From a virus: a stretch of DNA of 33,174 nucleotides. A program made the translations under genes and the position numbers. Under the pieces are notes generated by a model. That model made no database searches. It saw nothing but the letters and a program-made list of their open reading frames with translations, and was not told the DNA's origin. This document shows positions 8,166 to 16,406 of the stretch, one piece after another; the stretch's first letter is position 1, and each line of letters begins with the position of its first letter. The DNA lies in IMG/VR virus record IMGVR_UViG_3300034120_002606, positions 1 to 33,174 of that record. One strand, given 5' to 3'.

Positions 8166-9023
8166 ATGGCGGTCGACCCGAACTCTCTCACGACTCTCGC
8201 GAAGCTCCAGACCTACCTCGGACTTTCCGTCAGCGTCGACGAGACGATCCTAGAAGCCTCGATTGACCGCGCGAGCGCGATGGTCGAGGCGATCGTCGGA
8301 AGGAAACTGAAGAGCCGCGAATACTACGAGTGGCGCGACGTCGCGGGACGTACGAAGAGCATCTCGGTTCGGAACCCTCCGATTACGCGCCTCGAATACG
8401 TCGCGGTCGGAGCGAATACCGCAATTGAGGTACGTCCCGCGTCGGGCGATACGAGCATCGCTCTTACGGTCAACGTCCTTCCGACCGAGGTACATCTCCT
8501 GCGGGTCGCTTCGAACGGACAGAAGCACCAGACCTCGCTCTCTTTCGGTTCCCACAAGACTCTCGCGGCGATGGCTACCGCAATCGACGGAACCACCGGG
8601 TTCGACGCCACGAACCTTTTCGACGGACCGGTACAGCTCCTGCATCCCGCGGGCGGATACAACGTCCTCGGGAGTACCGCCTTCCTTACGGGAGCGTGGG
8701 ACCTGACGCTCGATACGCGGGTGGACTACGACGCGGGGATCATCCACCTGATTTCGGACTCGTGGCCTAGTGACCATTGGCTACCGGAGTTCGAGGCGAA
8801 ACCGCGGAGCGTACTCCTCCACTACACGGGCGGGTACGATCCGATCCCGTACGACATCGAGCAGGTCGCGCTCGAAGCTGCCGCGGGTCTGTATCGCGAT
8901 CGGAAACGGGACGCGGGAGTCGCGAGCGAATCGCTCGGGGACTACTCCTACACGAACGCGGATCTCGGACGGATCGAGAGCTCGATCCGTACGCGGCTCG
9001 GATCGAGGACCCGTATCCGATGA
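8166..9023 (+). CDS. Head-tail connector (gp6-like adaptor)
   Basis: The N-terminus (LTTLAKLQTYLGLSV, then LEASIDRASAMVEAIVGRKL and REYYEWRD) is the standard opening of phage head-tail connector proteins: a helical bundle forming a ring under the portal. The C-terminus (LHYTGGYDPIPYDIEQVALEAAA...YRDRKR) matches the end of the same family. At 285 residues it is longer than the usual 100-200, because a beta-rich insert (about residues 60-200) separates the two halves. It begins three bases after the previous stop and ends in an ATGA overlap with the next joining gene. Confidence 0.75.
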   Translation: MAVDPNSLTTLAKLQTYLGLSVSVDETILEASIDRASAMVEAIVGRKLKSREYYEWRDVAGRTKSISVRNPPITRLEYVAVGANTAIEVRPASGDTSIALTVNVLPTEVHLLRVASNGQKHQTSLSFGSHKTLAAMATAIDGTTGFDATNLFDGPVQLLHPAGGYNVLGSTAFLTGAWDLTLDTRVDYDAGIIHLISDSWPSDHWLPEFEAKPRSVLLHYTGGYDPIPYDIEQVALEAAAGLYRDRKRDAGVASESLGDYSYTNADLGRIESSIRTRLGSRTRIR

Positions 9024-9397
9024 GCATCCCCTCGCTCATCGACTCCTACGGGCGGAGCCTGACTCGGATACGCCCGACGTCCGGGAGGGATACAGCGGGA
9101 GCGGTCGTCGCCTCGACGACGGCTCCGACCGCCACCGCGACCATCGCCGGGTATCTCCAGCAGGGAGCGGGCGGAGTCGCGGACCGCTACGGTCGGATGA
9201 ACACGAGGTACGCGGCGACGCTCTACTGTCTCGCGGAGTCGACGGACCTACGCGAAGGCGACCTCGTACAGGTATCGGTCTCCGGAGCGACCCGAACCTA
9301 TCGCGTCGACGCGGTTCGGATCCCCGACGATCGAGCTGCCGGAGATCCGCTCCGCCACCTAATCGCCTCGCTCGAAGAGGACCTCCCGAGAACATGA
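9020..9397 (+). CDS. Probable head closure / head-tail joining protein
   Basis: A 125-residue protein whose ATG overlaps the connector stop. Opening SLIDSYGRSLTRIRPTSG, then a region predicted to be beta strands (ATIAGYLQQG, TLYCLAESTDLREGDLVQV, TYRVDAVRIPDD), resembles the small beta-barrel stoppers that sit below the connector and seal the filled head. The assignment uses size, fold pattern and position among connector genes; the exact family is not certain. It overlaps the following gene by ATGA. Confidence 0.55.
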   Translation: MSIPSLIDSYGRSLTRIRPTSGRDTAGAVVASTTAPTATATIAGYLQQGAGGVADRYGRMNTRYAATLYCLAESTDLREGDLVQVSVSGATRTYRVDAVRIPDDRAAGDPLRHLIASLEEDLPRT

Positions 9398-9888
9398 GTA
9401 CGGGAGCGACCAACGGACCGAACGGAGGAGCGAGATACAGCTTCCCGAGACAGGAGATCGTTGACGCGATCGTCGAGGGATGCTCGGACGCTTCCGAGGA
9501 TCTGATCCTCCGGATCCAGAAGGGAATCCGCGACAACCTCGGGAAGCCCGGAAGCGGGAACTGGTACGTGGGTCAACCGGCGAGAAGCTCGAAGCCCGGG
9601 GAACCTCCGGCTACCCAGACCGGTCGCCTCTGGAACGCTTGGCAAGCCAAGCCGAAGAGGTTCGGGATGGCTCGGGTCATCGGATGGGCGATCGGAAGCG
9701 GTCGAGTCCCGTACGCCCGGATCCTCGAATACGGAGGGACTACGGGACGAGGCGGGTCGACCCGTATCGACAAGCGTCCGTACATCGCTCCGGCGGTCGT
9801 CGATGTCCAGAGGATCGCTCCACGAGTCTTCGCGGACTACATCTACAACTCGATCTCCCGGAGGCTCGGAAAGGCGAGAGGAACCTGA
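9394..9888 (+). CDS. HK97 gp10-like head-tail joining protein
   Basis: A 164-residue protein with an N-terminal helix (EIVDAIVEGCSDASEDLILR), a Gly/Pro loop (QPARSSKPGEPPATQTGRL) and the diagnostic C-terminal block VPYARILEYGG followed by KRPYIAPAV. These match the HK97 gp10-like family, which works at the neck or in tail completion. It is overlapped by ATGA at its start and by TGATG at its end, so it is co-translated with the neighbouring joining genes. Confidence 0.75.
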   Translation: MSTGATNGPNGGARYSFPRQEIVDAIVEGCSDASEDLILRIQKGIRDNLGKPGSGNWYVGQPARSSKPGEPPATQTGRLWNAWQAKPKRFGMARVIGWAIGSGRVPYARILEYGGTTGRGGSTRIDKRPYIAPAVVDVQRIAPRVFADYIYNSISRRLGKARGT

Positions 9889-10307
9889 TGAACGATTTCC
9901 TTCGAGCCCTGAACTCCGCCATCGTCGATACCGCGGTGACGTCGTGGTATTCGACGCTCGGAGCTCGCGTATACCTGAACGCGGCTCCCGAGGACGCGGC
10001 TCTTCCGCTCTGCGTATACCGGGTCGCGGACCACCAGATAGAGCCGGTGTTCGCGACGAACAAGCAGAGCCGCGAGCGGTTCGTCGTCGAGTTCGAGCAG
10101 TACCATCCGACGTCCGCGGGAGCGACCGCGGCTCTCTCCGCGTCCGAGTCGCTCGCGAACCTTCTCGACAACGCGACCCTTTCTCCGACCGGGTACGATA
10201 GGGTCGTGCTCCGATCCGAGACTCGCGGGGTCCCGGAGGTCGAGGAGCACGCGATCCGGACCCTTTCCCGGTTTCGCGGAATCGGAACACGTACGAGTAC
10301 GAGCTAA
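9888..10307 (+). CDS. Tail terminator / tail completion protein (DUF3168-like)
   Basis: A 139-residue alpha/beta protein: an N-terminal helix (FLRALNSAIVDTAV), then LGARVYLNAAPEDAALPLCVYRVADH and ERFVVEFEQYHPTSAGATAA. The pattern of a helix, a 'P..aplPyvvy' strand and a later strand-helix pair is that of the tail terminator family which caps the tube and joins it to the head. The ATG (TGATG) couples it to the gp10-like gene, and the tail tube gene follows, which is the expected order. Confidence 0.65.
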   Translation: MNDFLRALNSAIVDTAVTSWYSTLGARVYLNAAPEDAALPLCVYRVADHQIEPVFATNKQSRERFVVEFEQYHPTSAGATAALSASESLANLLDNATLSPTGYDRVVLRSETRGVPEVEEHAIRTLSRFRGIGTRTSTS

Positions 10308-10310
10308 CCT

Positions 10311-10745
10311 ATGCCCACCTACCTGACCGGAAACGATGGCGGAGTCGCTTTGGGGACGAACCACGGCGCTCAGTTCAACGTGTGGAACGCGAGCTTCTCG
10401 CGGAACGTCTCGGACATCTCGGGGTTCGGCGACGGAGCTCGACGTCGAAGGCTCGGAGTCCACGACGTCTCCGGATCCGCGGGCGGATATCTCGTCGCGG
10501 ACTCGAAGGGTCCGGGCGCGAACACGACGGACTGGGCGAGCGACGGAGCGACCATTTACCTTCACGCCCGCGGGAGCGGAACGTCGACCGGTTCGACGAG
10601 CGCGAACACGAACTGCACGCTCTCTTTCGTCGCGGTGGTCTCCGACATCGCGATCTCGAACGCGAAGACCGGAGACGCGGCGGTGTCATTCAACTTCCAG
10701 CTATCCGGCGGATCGGCTCCGACCGAGACGTGGGACGAGACCTAA
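10311..10745 (+). CDS. Tail tube-like protein, copy 1
   Basis: A 144-residue beta-rich protein starting TYLTGNDGGVALG, with WNASFSRNVSDISGFGDGAR, DVSGSAGGYL and ending PTETWDET. Position after the tail terminator and before the tail chaperones is that of the major tail protein. A clear paralog follows immediately; the two share the N-terminal TYLTGNDG, the FSRNVSD core, an Arg-rich RRRRLG turn, DVSGSAGG and TGDAA.SFNF near the end. The start is just three bases after the previous stop; no strong ribosome site is visible, suggesting coupling. Confidence 0.6.
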   Translation: MPTYLTGNDGGVALGTNHGAQFNVWNASFSRNVSDISGFGDGARRRRLGVHDVSGSAGGYLVADSKGPGANTTDWASDGATIYLHARGSGTSTGSTSANTNCTLSFVAVVSDIAISNAKTGDAAVSFNFQLSGGSAPTETWDET

Positions 10746-10748
10746 CCA

Positions 10749-11150
10749 ATGCCAACGACCTACCTGACCGGAAATGACGGGAGCATCGTCTTCCCGAACG
10801 CTCATCAGGCGCAGTTCGCGACGTGGAACGCGACCTTCTCGCGAAACGTCTCCGACGTCACCGGGTATTCCGATTCCGGTCGACGTCGTCGTCTCGGGAT
10901 TTGGGACGTCTCCGGATCCGCGGGCGGAACGATGATCACGGACGGAGCGAACTCGTCTCCCGGCGTCGGATCCCAGACCGAAGGCGGATCCTCGATTACG
11001 CTTCGCGCGAGCACCGCCTGTTACTACACCCTGACCGCGGTCATCTCGGAGATCGCCGCGACCTCGACGAAGACCGGGGACGCGGCTCTTTCGTTCAACT
11101 TCGCGATTTCCGACGGGACGATCCCGACCGAGACGTGGGACGAGAGCTAA
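10749..11150 (+). CDS. Tail tube-like protein, copy 2 (tandem paralog)
   Basis: A 133-residue paralog of the preceding protein. Shared blocks appear in the same order (TYLTGNDG, FSRNVSDVTGYSDSG, RRRRLG, DVSGSAGG, TGDAALSFNF, PTETWDES); the middle differs and is shorter, losing the Gly/Ser/Thr-rich stretch of copy 1. The two may form alternating rings, one may be the tube and the other a minor or decorating form, or one may be a spare. The start lies three bases after the previous stop, in the same taaccn-ATG layout. Confidence 0.6.
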   Translation: MPTTYLTGNDGSIVFPNAHQAQFATWNATFSRNVSDVTGYSDSGRRRRLGIWDVSGSAGGTMITDGANSSPGVGSQTEGGSSITLRASTACYYTLTAVISEIAATSTKTGDAALSFNFAISDGTIPTETWDES

Positions 11151-11153
11151 CCG

Positions 11154-11408
11154 ATGCGGCTCTGGCCTACGACGGTCCTGACTCCCGACGACTGGATCGC
11201 GGAGCTACGGTTCTCCGATGGGACCCGTAGCCGAATCGGGATCTCTCCGCATCTCTCGGAGGAGCAGGCTCTCGAACGGGTCAGGCAGCTCGTGGTCTGG
11301 AGGAACAAGACCCGGAGGCTCGTCGACTGCTCTCTCCGTCGCCGGTATCACGCGTTCGGATCGGTCGACGAAATGCATCCGGAGAACAGAGGGAGGCTCG
11401 TGAAATGA
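11154..11408 (+). CDS. Small protein of unknown function in the tail operon
   Basis: An 84-residue protein, basic at the C-terminus, containing DDWIAELRFSDGTRSRIGI and a helix LSEEQALERVRQLVVWRN. I do not recognise a family. It sits between the tail tube genes and the tail chaperone, three bases after one stop and overlapping the next start by four bases, so it is expressed with the tail genes and may be a tail assembly accessory. Confidence 0.5.
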   Translation: MRLWPTTVLTPDDWIAELRFSDGTRSRIGISPHLSEEQALERVRQLVVWRNKTRRLVDCSLRRRYHAFGSVDEMHPENRGRLVK

Positions 11409-11800
11409 AGACGGTAGAAGTACGGGAGGGACTTCGCGTCCCGCTCCTGACGGTTCGGGATCTCATCCAGCTCTGCGATCGAGCGTACGAGGAAGAGCGG
11501 AGCGCTCTCCTCGCGGACCTCGAAGCGTCGAACGCGGACGCGGACCGAAGGCTCGAAGAGCTCCGCGAACACTCGAAGCGGAAAGGCTCGACGGCTCTGC
11601 TTCTCCTCGCGACGTACCGCATCTCGATCGCGACCGAGATGGTCCGTACCGCTCTGGTCCGGTCCGGTGTGGCGGATCCGGAGGCGGAGCTGAACGCCCT
11701 TCGTCCCGACGTTCTGACCCGGACCGCACAGGCTCTCTGCGGATACGAGACGAAAGAGAGCTCCGCGAACCCTATCGAGCCGAGTCCGTCGACGAGCTGA
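11405..11800 (+). CDS. Tail assembly chaperone (G-like)
   Basis: A 131-residue, mostly helical, charged protein (VRDLIQLCDRAYEEERSALL, a coiled segment, then ATYRISIATEMVRTALVRSG and AQALCGYETKESS). A helical protein just upstream of the tape measure gene is the position of the lambda gpG-type chaperone, which holds the tape measure during tail assembly. Supporting this, the -1 frame past its stop is open with coding-like sequence up to the tape measure start, as in G/GT pairs. Sequence similarity to known families is not obvious, so the call rests on context. Confidence 0.65.
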   Translation: MKTVEVREGLRVPLLTVRDLIQLCDRAYEEERSALLADLEASNADADRRLEELREHSKRKGSTALLLLATYRISIATEMVRTALVRSGVADPEAELNALRPDVLTRTAQALCGYETKESSANPIEPSPSTS

Positions 11801-11991
11801 ACTCTTTCGACTGGCTCGGCTCCGCCGCGTTCATAGCTCGTAACGCTCCGGGCTTCGGGAACCCGCTCGACCTTCCTCTGGATCTCTTCGTCGAGATCCT
11901 CCGAAGCGTCTCCGATATCATCGTCTCGGAGAGCGGGTCTGATACCGGGCGGTCCGCGGTGGACCGCGAAATGCGGAGGCTCCTTGGCTAA
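11405..11991 (+). CDS. Probable frameshifted tail chaperone (GT-like product)
   Basis: If ribosomes slip -1 near the end of the G-like gene, translation continues to TAA at 11989-11991. The extension reads well as protein (YRAESVDELNSFDWLGSAAF, then IARNAPGFGNPLDLPLDLF), and the overlap holds no ATG, GTG or TTG in that frame, so independent initiation is unlikely. The stop overlaps the TTG start of the tape measure. I see no perfect XXXYYYZ slip site; possible places are CGAAAGA at 11751-11757 and ACCCT at 11769-11773, where CCT can re-pair as CCC. Frameshifted tail chaperones are well known in siphoviruses; this case is inferred. Confidence 0.55.
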
Positions 11992-13243
11992 CCCCGAAGT
12001 CATCGTATCCGTCGCTGCGGCGATCGGTCCTCTCCAGACCGGGATGCAGCAGGCGGAGCAGACCGTCGCCTCGTCGACCGCGGCGATGGCGTCGACGGTC
12101 GAGAAGGCTGGACTCGGGGCGAAGTTCGACAGGTGGATGACCGAGGGAGGTCGTGGAGCGAAGCGTCTCGGACTCGGAATCGGCGGAGCCGCAGCCGCTA
12201 CCGCCGCGGCGACGGGCGATATCGAGGGAGCCCTGAACGCCCTGCCGGGAGTCTTCGGAGCCGTCGCGGGCGCAGCCTACGGTCTGGGCGGAGCGATATA
12301 CGAGGCGTTCAGCGGAGCGAAGGCGGAAGCGGAAGCCCTGAAGAAAGAGGTGGAGGAGCTCGAACGCCGGAACGCATTCAAGGCGATGGCGCGAGACGCG
12401 GACCGCCTCCTGCGGATCGAGCAGGAGAGGGACGAGCTGTCGAGGATCGAGCTCTCGAAGCAGCGGGAGCTCGCGCTCGTACGCCAGTCAATCAACCAGC
12501 TCGAAACCGAGGGAGCTACGCAAGAGGCGGTGGCTATGGTCGCCGCGCAGGAGCGCCTGATTATCGCGAAGGCGGAGAACGCGGTGAAGGCGGAGATGGC
12601 GAAGAGGGAATCAGAGCAGGCGAAGCGAGCAGCGGAGATAGCGGAGTTCGAGCGCAAGCGAGCGGAAGAGGCGGAGAAAGCTGCCGCGGCGAAACGCGAG
12701 GCGCTCGCGAAGGCGAATACGGAGATGGAAGACAACGCGGCTCTGGTGGGAATCGCGAGGGAGCAGGACGAGTTCGTACGCAGGCAGCTCGAACTGGAGC
12801 AGGAGCTACGCGAGATCGCCCGCGAGCGGAAGGCTATCGCGAAAGAGATCGGAGACGTCGCCGCGGACGATCTCATCCGGTCCCGCCAGCTCGTGGCGGA
12901 GACGAAAGCGAGGAACGATCTCGACGAGATCGCCCAGAAGCGTATGGACGAATACAACAAGGAACGCGAGGACGCGAGGAAGAAAGAGCAGGAGGCGATC
13001 GTCGAGAACCTGAAGACCGAGCTGGAAGGAAGGAAGAAAGTTCTCGGGGAAGTCAGGGACGTTTCGAGCTTCACGCAGTCCGTCTCGACCAGCATCGGAG
13101 GTTCGTTCTCCGTCGCGAACCTCGGAGCGTCCGCCGCTATGAGGACGATCGCGGAGAAGCAGCAAGCGCTACAGGCTAGGATCGCGGAGCTAGTCGCGGA
13201 GATCGCCCGGAAGGTCGGAGGAGTCGAGGGAGGTATCGCATGA
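11984..13243 (+). CDS. Tape measure protein (short)
   Basis: A 419-residue protein starting at TTG 11984, with GGAGG at 11975-11979. Residues 1-60 are Ala/Gln/Ser-rich; about 65-108 are Gly/Ala-rich and hydrophobic (GIGGAAAATAAATG, then GAVAGAAYGLGGAIYEAF), as in the membrane-interacting part of tape measures; about 110-360 form a long Glu/Arg/Lys/Ala coiled coil; the end is Ala-rich helix. Tape measures set tail length; at roughly 1.5 A per residue this predicts a tail near 60 nm. Its place directly after the chaperone pair supports the call. It is unusually short and lacks any lytic transglycosylase or peptidase domain. Confidence 0.75.
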   Translation: MANPEVIVSVAAAIGPLQTGMQQAEQTVASSTAAMASTVEKAGLGAKFDRWMTEGGRGAKRLGLGIGGAAAATAAATGDIEGALNALPGVFGAVAGAAYGLGGAIYEAFSGAKAEAEALKKEVEELERRNAFKAMARDADRLLRIEQERDELSRIELSKQRELALVRQSINQLETEGATQEAVAMVAAQERLIIAKAENAVKAEMAKRESEQAKRAAEIAEFERKRAEEAEKAAAAKREALAKANTEMEDNAALVGIAREQDEFVRRQLELEQELREIARERKAIAKEIGDVAADDLIRSRQLVAETKARNDLDEIAQKRMDEYNKEREDARKKEQEAIVENLKTELEGRKKVLGEVRDVSSFTQSVSTSIGGSFSVANLGASAAMRTIAEKQQALQARIAELVAEIARKVGGVEGGIA

Positions 13244-14109
13244 GCGTTCAGGTGGTCGAACTCCTCGAATCGAGAACCGTCTCGCGGAAAGGCGGGAAGC
13301 TGACCGCGAGCCGTTCCTTCCACGTCTTCGACGACACCTCTCCCCTTACGTCTCCGGCTACGCTCGCGACCTATTTCGGCGCGGGCGGTCTTCCGATATA
13401 CGGGCAGGAGTTCCCCGACAGTCCGAACCTCATCGCGAGGGACTACGACTACGGACGGGTCTCGGGACACGCGGACCTCTGGCTAGTCCGATGGGAATAC
13501 GCGGAGACCGAGGTCGGAACCCTTCCGACAAAGGAACCGGGCGAGATCGGATACGTCGAGGTCTCCGCCTCGATCTCCGCTTCTATGGTTCCCGCGTGGA
13601 GATCCCTGACCGCGTCCGAGCTCGCGGGTCTCGTCGCGGACGGAGGCGACTATCCGTACGGGTCGTCTCCGAACCAGAGCGACATCGGAGGCGAGCCCAT
13701 CGACGTCGCCGGGAATCCCTTGCAGGACGTCGTACGGCAGGTCGAAATCACGATCACCGAGGTACGAGCCGGGATCCCAAATCTCCTCTTCCTTCTCCCG
13801 TTCACGTGGAGACGAAACAACACGAGATTCCTGAACGCGGAGAAGGGTCAGCTCCTGTACGTCGGGGCCGCGATCAATCGTATCGACGTCGACAAGTTCT
13901 CTTTCTCCCACAAGTTCGTTCTGGATCGTTGGTTCCATATGCGACAGCTCGCGGTCTGCGATCCGTTCGGGAACGTACTCCCGATGTCGTATCCGGCGAC
14001 GAGCCCGGAGGACGCCCGTATCGTCGCGGCGAAAGTCATCTTCGTTCAACCGTTCTCGACCTACGCGGATTTCTTCGCGATGTCGCCGAACTTCAGGGGA
14101 GCAGCATGA
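13240..14109 (+). CDS. Tail-tip/baseplate protein, family not recognised
   Basis: A 289-residue protein just after the tape measure, where distal tail and baseplate hub proteins are encoded. It begins VQVVELLESRTVSRKGG and TASRSFHVFDD and contains IGYVEVSASISASMVPAW, VRQVEITITEV, FTWRRNNTRFLNAEKGQLLY and VLDRWFHMRQLAVCD. Beta-strand patterning dominates, with no signal or membrane segment. I cannot assign it to the Dit family from sequence alone. ATGA overlaps at both ends tie it to the tape measure and the next gene. Confidence 0.5.
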   Translation: MSVQVVELLESRTVSRKGGKLTASRSFHVFDDTSPLTSPATLATYFGAGGLPIYGQEFPDSPNLIARDYDYGRVSGHADLWLVRWEYAETEVGTLPTKEPGEIGYVEVSASISASMVPAWRSLTASELAGLVADGGDYPYGSSPNQSDIGGEPIDVAGNPLQDVVRQVEITITEVRAGIPNLLFLLPFTWRRNNTRFLNAEKGQLLYVGAAINRIDVDKFSFSHKFVLDRWFHMRQLAVCDPFGNVLPMSYPATSPEDARIVAAKVIFVQPFSTYADFFAMSPNFRGAA

Positions 14110-14510
14110 GCAACGAAATCAGCTTCTCGGGTCGACTCTCGATCTCGAAGGGAAATCTACAGCACGTCTTCGCGCCTTCTACGCTCCTCGCGGATCTCGC
14201 CTCCGATACCGGAGCCGGCGGACAGCAGGCGATCGGCGGGAGCGCGGAGCAGCTCGAACTGAACGCGGACGTTACTCCGTACGGGATGGCGTACTTCAGG
14301 AACCTGTCGACCGCCATCCCCGTCGAGATCGGAGCGACTGCCTATAGCGCGACCGCCGCTACGACTCCGACGTCGCTCGTCTCGATCGTTCGTCTCCTCC
14401 CGGGCGAGTACGCGATCTCTCGCGTATCCCTGACTTCGCTCTTCGCGAAGGCGGTGACCGCCGGTACGAACACTTCCGCGGTCCTCCAGTTCCAAGTGTT
14501 CTCCCCGTGA
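14106..14510 (+). CDS. Structural protein, probably tail tip, unknown family
   Basis: A 134-residue protein beginning SNEISFSGRLSISKGNLQHV, rich in Ala, Ser and Thr. The middle (YGMAYFRNLSTAIPVEIGA) and the end (YAISRVSLTSLFAKAVTAGT, VLQFQVFSP) look like a beta sandwich. The phrase pattern 'G...fRNLs...pVeIG' followed by 'LLPGEYA..R' is common in small phage structural proteins. Its ATG overlaps the preceding stop and its stop overlaps a GTG start, so it is part of the late tail operon. Confidence 0.5.
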   Translation: MSNEISFSGRLSISKGNLQHVFAPSTLLADLASDTGAGGQQAIGGSAEQLELNADVTPYGMAYFRNLSTAIPVEIGATAYSATAATTPTSLVSIVRLLPGEYAISRVSLTSLFAKAVTAGTNTSAVLQFQVFSP

Positions 14511-15322
14511 CTCGGCGCTTCACGAGCGGTAGGGTCGGGCGTTTCGGTTTCGACGACGCGAACCGACTGATGGACGCGGCGGATCGCGTCGAGGGTATGT
14601 ACGTCGGATCTCCGGCGGATCCGTTCGGGAAGCGTCGGGTCATCGTCGCGAAGCTCGAAGAGGATCTCGGGACGGATCTCTTCGAGGAGAGCGAAGGGAG
14701 GACGTACAAGGTCTTCGAGTGGCAGGAGCTCGGGATCTCGACCGCGGGCGGGACCGGATCCGGTACGCAGACTCGCTCGATTCAATCGACCGGGATGAGC
14801 TCGTATATGTTCGGGGATCCTCCGAACGGACGAGCGGTCATCCTCGAAGGCGACGGGACCACGGGCGATATCGTCCAGCTCGTCCCGATGATCGGAGACG
14901 GGAAAGAGGTCTGGTTCGGGATCGTCCGCCAGAAGGCGTCTCTCGGGGCGTCCTCGATCCTGCGGATAGAAGGCGTGAAGGAAACCGATACTCCGGGTGT
15001 CTACGCCTATTCGGTTACCCCGCTCATCGCGCTCGCGAGCGGAGGACTCGTCCCGAATCCAGACCTTCCGGTCGGGACCGCGATCAACCTGTACGAGGTC
15101 GGGAACGGACACGGACAGCCGATGGAGTTCGCCGATCCTCCGAGCCGAATCTCGATCCTCGGTCCGGTCGGTGGTCTCGTTGTCGGGACGATCGGAGGAG
15201 CGTCCGCGGACGGTATTCTCTGGGCGTTCGACGTAGTTCCTCCGATGGGACCGGAATGTCTGAACGGAGCCGCGTTCGCCGCGGGCGCGACCGAGTCCGT
15301 CCTGACCAGAGGTATCGCCTGA
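14507..15322 (+). CDS. Tail-region protein of unknown function
   Basis: A 271-residue protein starting at GTG 14507 (GTGA overlap). It opens with a basic stretch (TRRFTSGRVGRFGFDDANRL), then YVGSPADPFGKRRVIVAKLEE and YKVFEWQELGIS. The second half has Gly-rich beta patterning with repeated hydrophobic strands (VQLVPMIGDGKEVWFGIV, AYSVTPLIALASGGLVPNP). No catalytic motif is visible. Similar openings (F..ddaNRl) occur in phage proteins next to tail genes, but I cannot give a function; a tail fibre or tip component is likely from position. Confidence 0.45.
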   Translation: MTRRFTSGRVGRFGFDDANRLMDAADRVEGMYVGSPADPFGKRRVIVAKLEEDLGTDLFEESEGRTYKVFEWQELGISTAGGTGSGTQTRSIQSTGMSSYMFGDPPNGRAVILEGDGTTGDIVQLVPMIGDGKEVWFGIVRQKASLGASSILRIEGVKETDTPGVYAYSVTPLIALASGGLVPNPDLPVGTAINLYEVGNGHGQPMEFADPPSRISILGPVGGLVVGTIGGASADGILWAFDVVPPMGPECLNGAAFAAGATESVLTRGIA

Positions 15323-15630
15323 TGCTCTCCCGCGTAACGCTACGGACGCAGGATGACCAGCTCTTCGCCGCGGAGAGCGGAGGAGAAACGGTCATTCACG
15401 CGGTGTACCTCGCGAATACTTCGAGCTCGCTCCGGAGGTTCCGGATCCACCACGTCCTTCAGGGAGAGACGAGCTCGACCGCGAACGCTCTCTTCTACGA
15501 CGTCGCGATCCCGGCGAACTCGACCTACGTCGACGACACGCGGATCGTCGTACGCGGAGGCGAAGAGCTTCGAGGACTCGCGGACGGAAGCGGTATCGTC
15601 GCGACGATATACGGTCTTCGCTCGCGATGA
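15322..15630 (+). CDS. Small tail-region protein, beta-rich, unknown
   Basis: A 102-residue protein (start TGATG overlap) with an apparent single beta domain: SRVTLRTQDDQLFAAESGGE, VIHAVYLANTSSSLRRFRIH and PANSTYVDDTRIVVRGGEEL. The layout resembles small structural proteins that cover attached surfaces ('vyicNtss..r.friHhv'). It overlaps the next gene by ATGA. The role is unknown beyond probable virion structure. Confidence 0.45.
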   Translation: MLSRVTLRTQDDQLFAAESGGETVIHAVYLANTSSSLRRFRIHHVLQGETSSTANALFYDVAIPANSTYVDDTRIVVRGGEELRGLADGSGIVATIYGLRSR

Positions 15631-16406
15631 TCGCCTCGCTCCTAGCGGTCCCCTGTTGTTGTCAGGGTCCTCCGCCGGAGACCTGCTGCGAACTCTTCGC
15701 CTTCTGCGGTAGCCGAACCTCGTACGCGGTGACCCTTACCCATCTCGTCGAGTTCGCGGTCTTCTCGGGAGGATCGGTCTGGGGTTCAGGTCGATACTCC
15801 GCGGTCGCGAGCGGAACGGTTCAGGGTCCGGCGCAGGTCTGCCAGCTCTACACCGGAACCGGTACGGTCTCGATCCAATGGTCTGCGAACTGGCCGGGTC
15901 CGAACTTCAACTCCCCGCGATCGAGCGCGAACCATAACGGAACCGGTCCGGCGAACTTCGAGCTCTTCTGCAACGGGTACGGACCCTGCAATCCGTTCGG
16001 AGGTACGACGTACGCGACCGGGCACGTGGTACGAGCGGTGTACGGGTATCCGTTCACCGCGGAGTTCTTCATCTCGGGTCCGAGCTCTTACAACGGACAG
16101 AGCTATACCGGGAGCTCATCGCCGGTAGGAGTCATCGGAGCGTCGAAGTTAGTAGTTCCTCCGATACCTCCCTGTCCCATCGGAGTCTTCGGAGGTACAC
16201 CGGACTGTCCCGCGGGAATATCCGCGAGCGCGGACGGGGTCGAGTGGAATAGTCCGAACCCGTTCAATCTCGGAGTACCGGTCGTCTCGTCTTCGCAGAG
16301 CGTGAACAGGACGTACTACGCGAACTCTTTCTCCCGTACCGGACAGGCGAGCGCATCGGGAGAGTACGTTCTTGGGAACGAGACCATATCGGTGGCGGTC
16401 GGATGA
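15627..16406 (+). CDS. Cysteine-rich tail-region protein, unknown
   Basis: A 259-residue protein. The start is hydrophobic and crowded with cysteine (SLLAVPCCCQGPPPETCCEL), with more Cys at CNGYGPCNPFGG, PPCPIGVFGG and DCPAGIS. The rest is Gly/Ser/Asn/Tyr-rich and beta-like, similar in composition to adhesin or fibre domains. The N-terminus is too short and lacks a proper lipobox for a confident signal peptide. The cysteines may bind metal or form disulfides in the mature virion. A small CxxC protein follows with an ATGA overlap, and the two may function together. Confidence 0.5.
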   Translation: MIASLLAVPCCCQGPPPETCCELFAFCGSRTSYAVTLTHLVEFAVFSGGSVWGSGRYSAVASGTVQGPAQVCQLYTGTGTVSIQWSANWPGPNFNSPRSSANHNGTGPANFELFCNGYGPCNPFGGTTYATGHVVRAVYGYPFTAEFFISGPSSYNGQSYTGSSSPVGVIGASKLVVPPIPPCPIGVFGGTPDCPAGISASADGVEWNSPNPFNLGVPVVSSSQSVNRTYYANSFSRTGQASASGEYVLGNETISVAVG

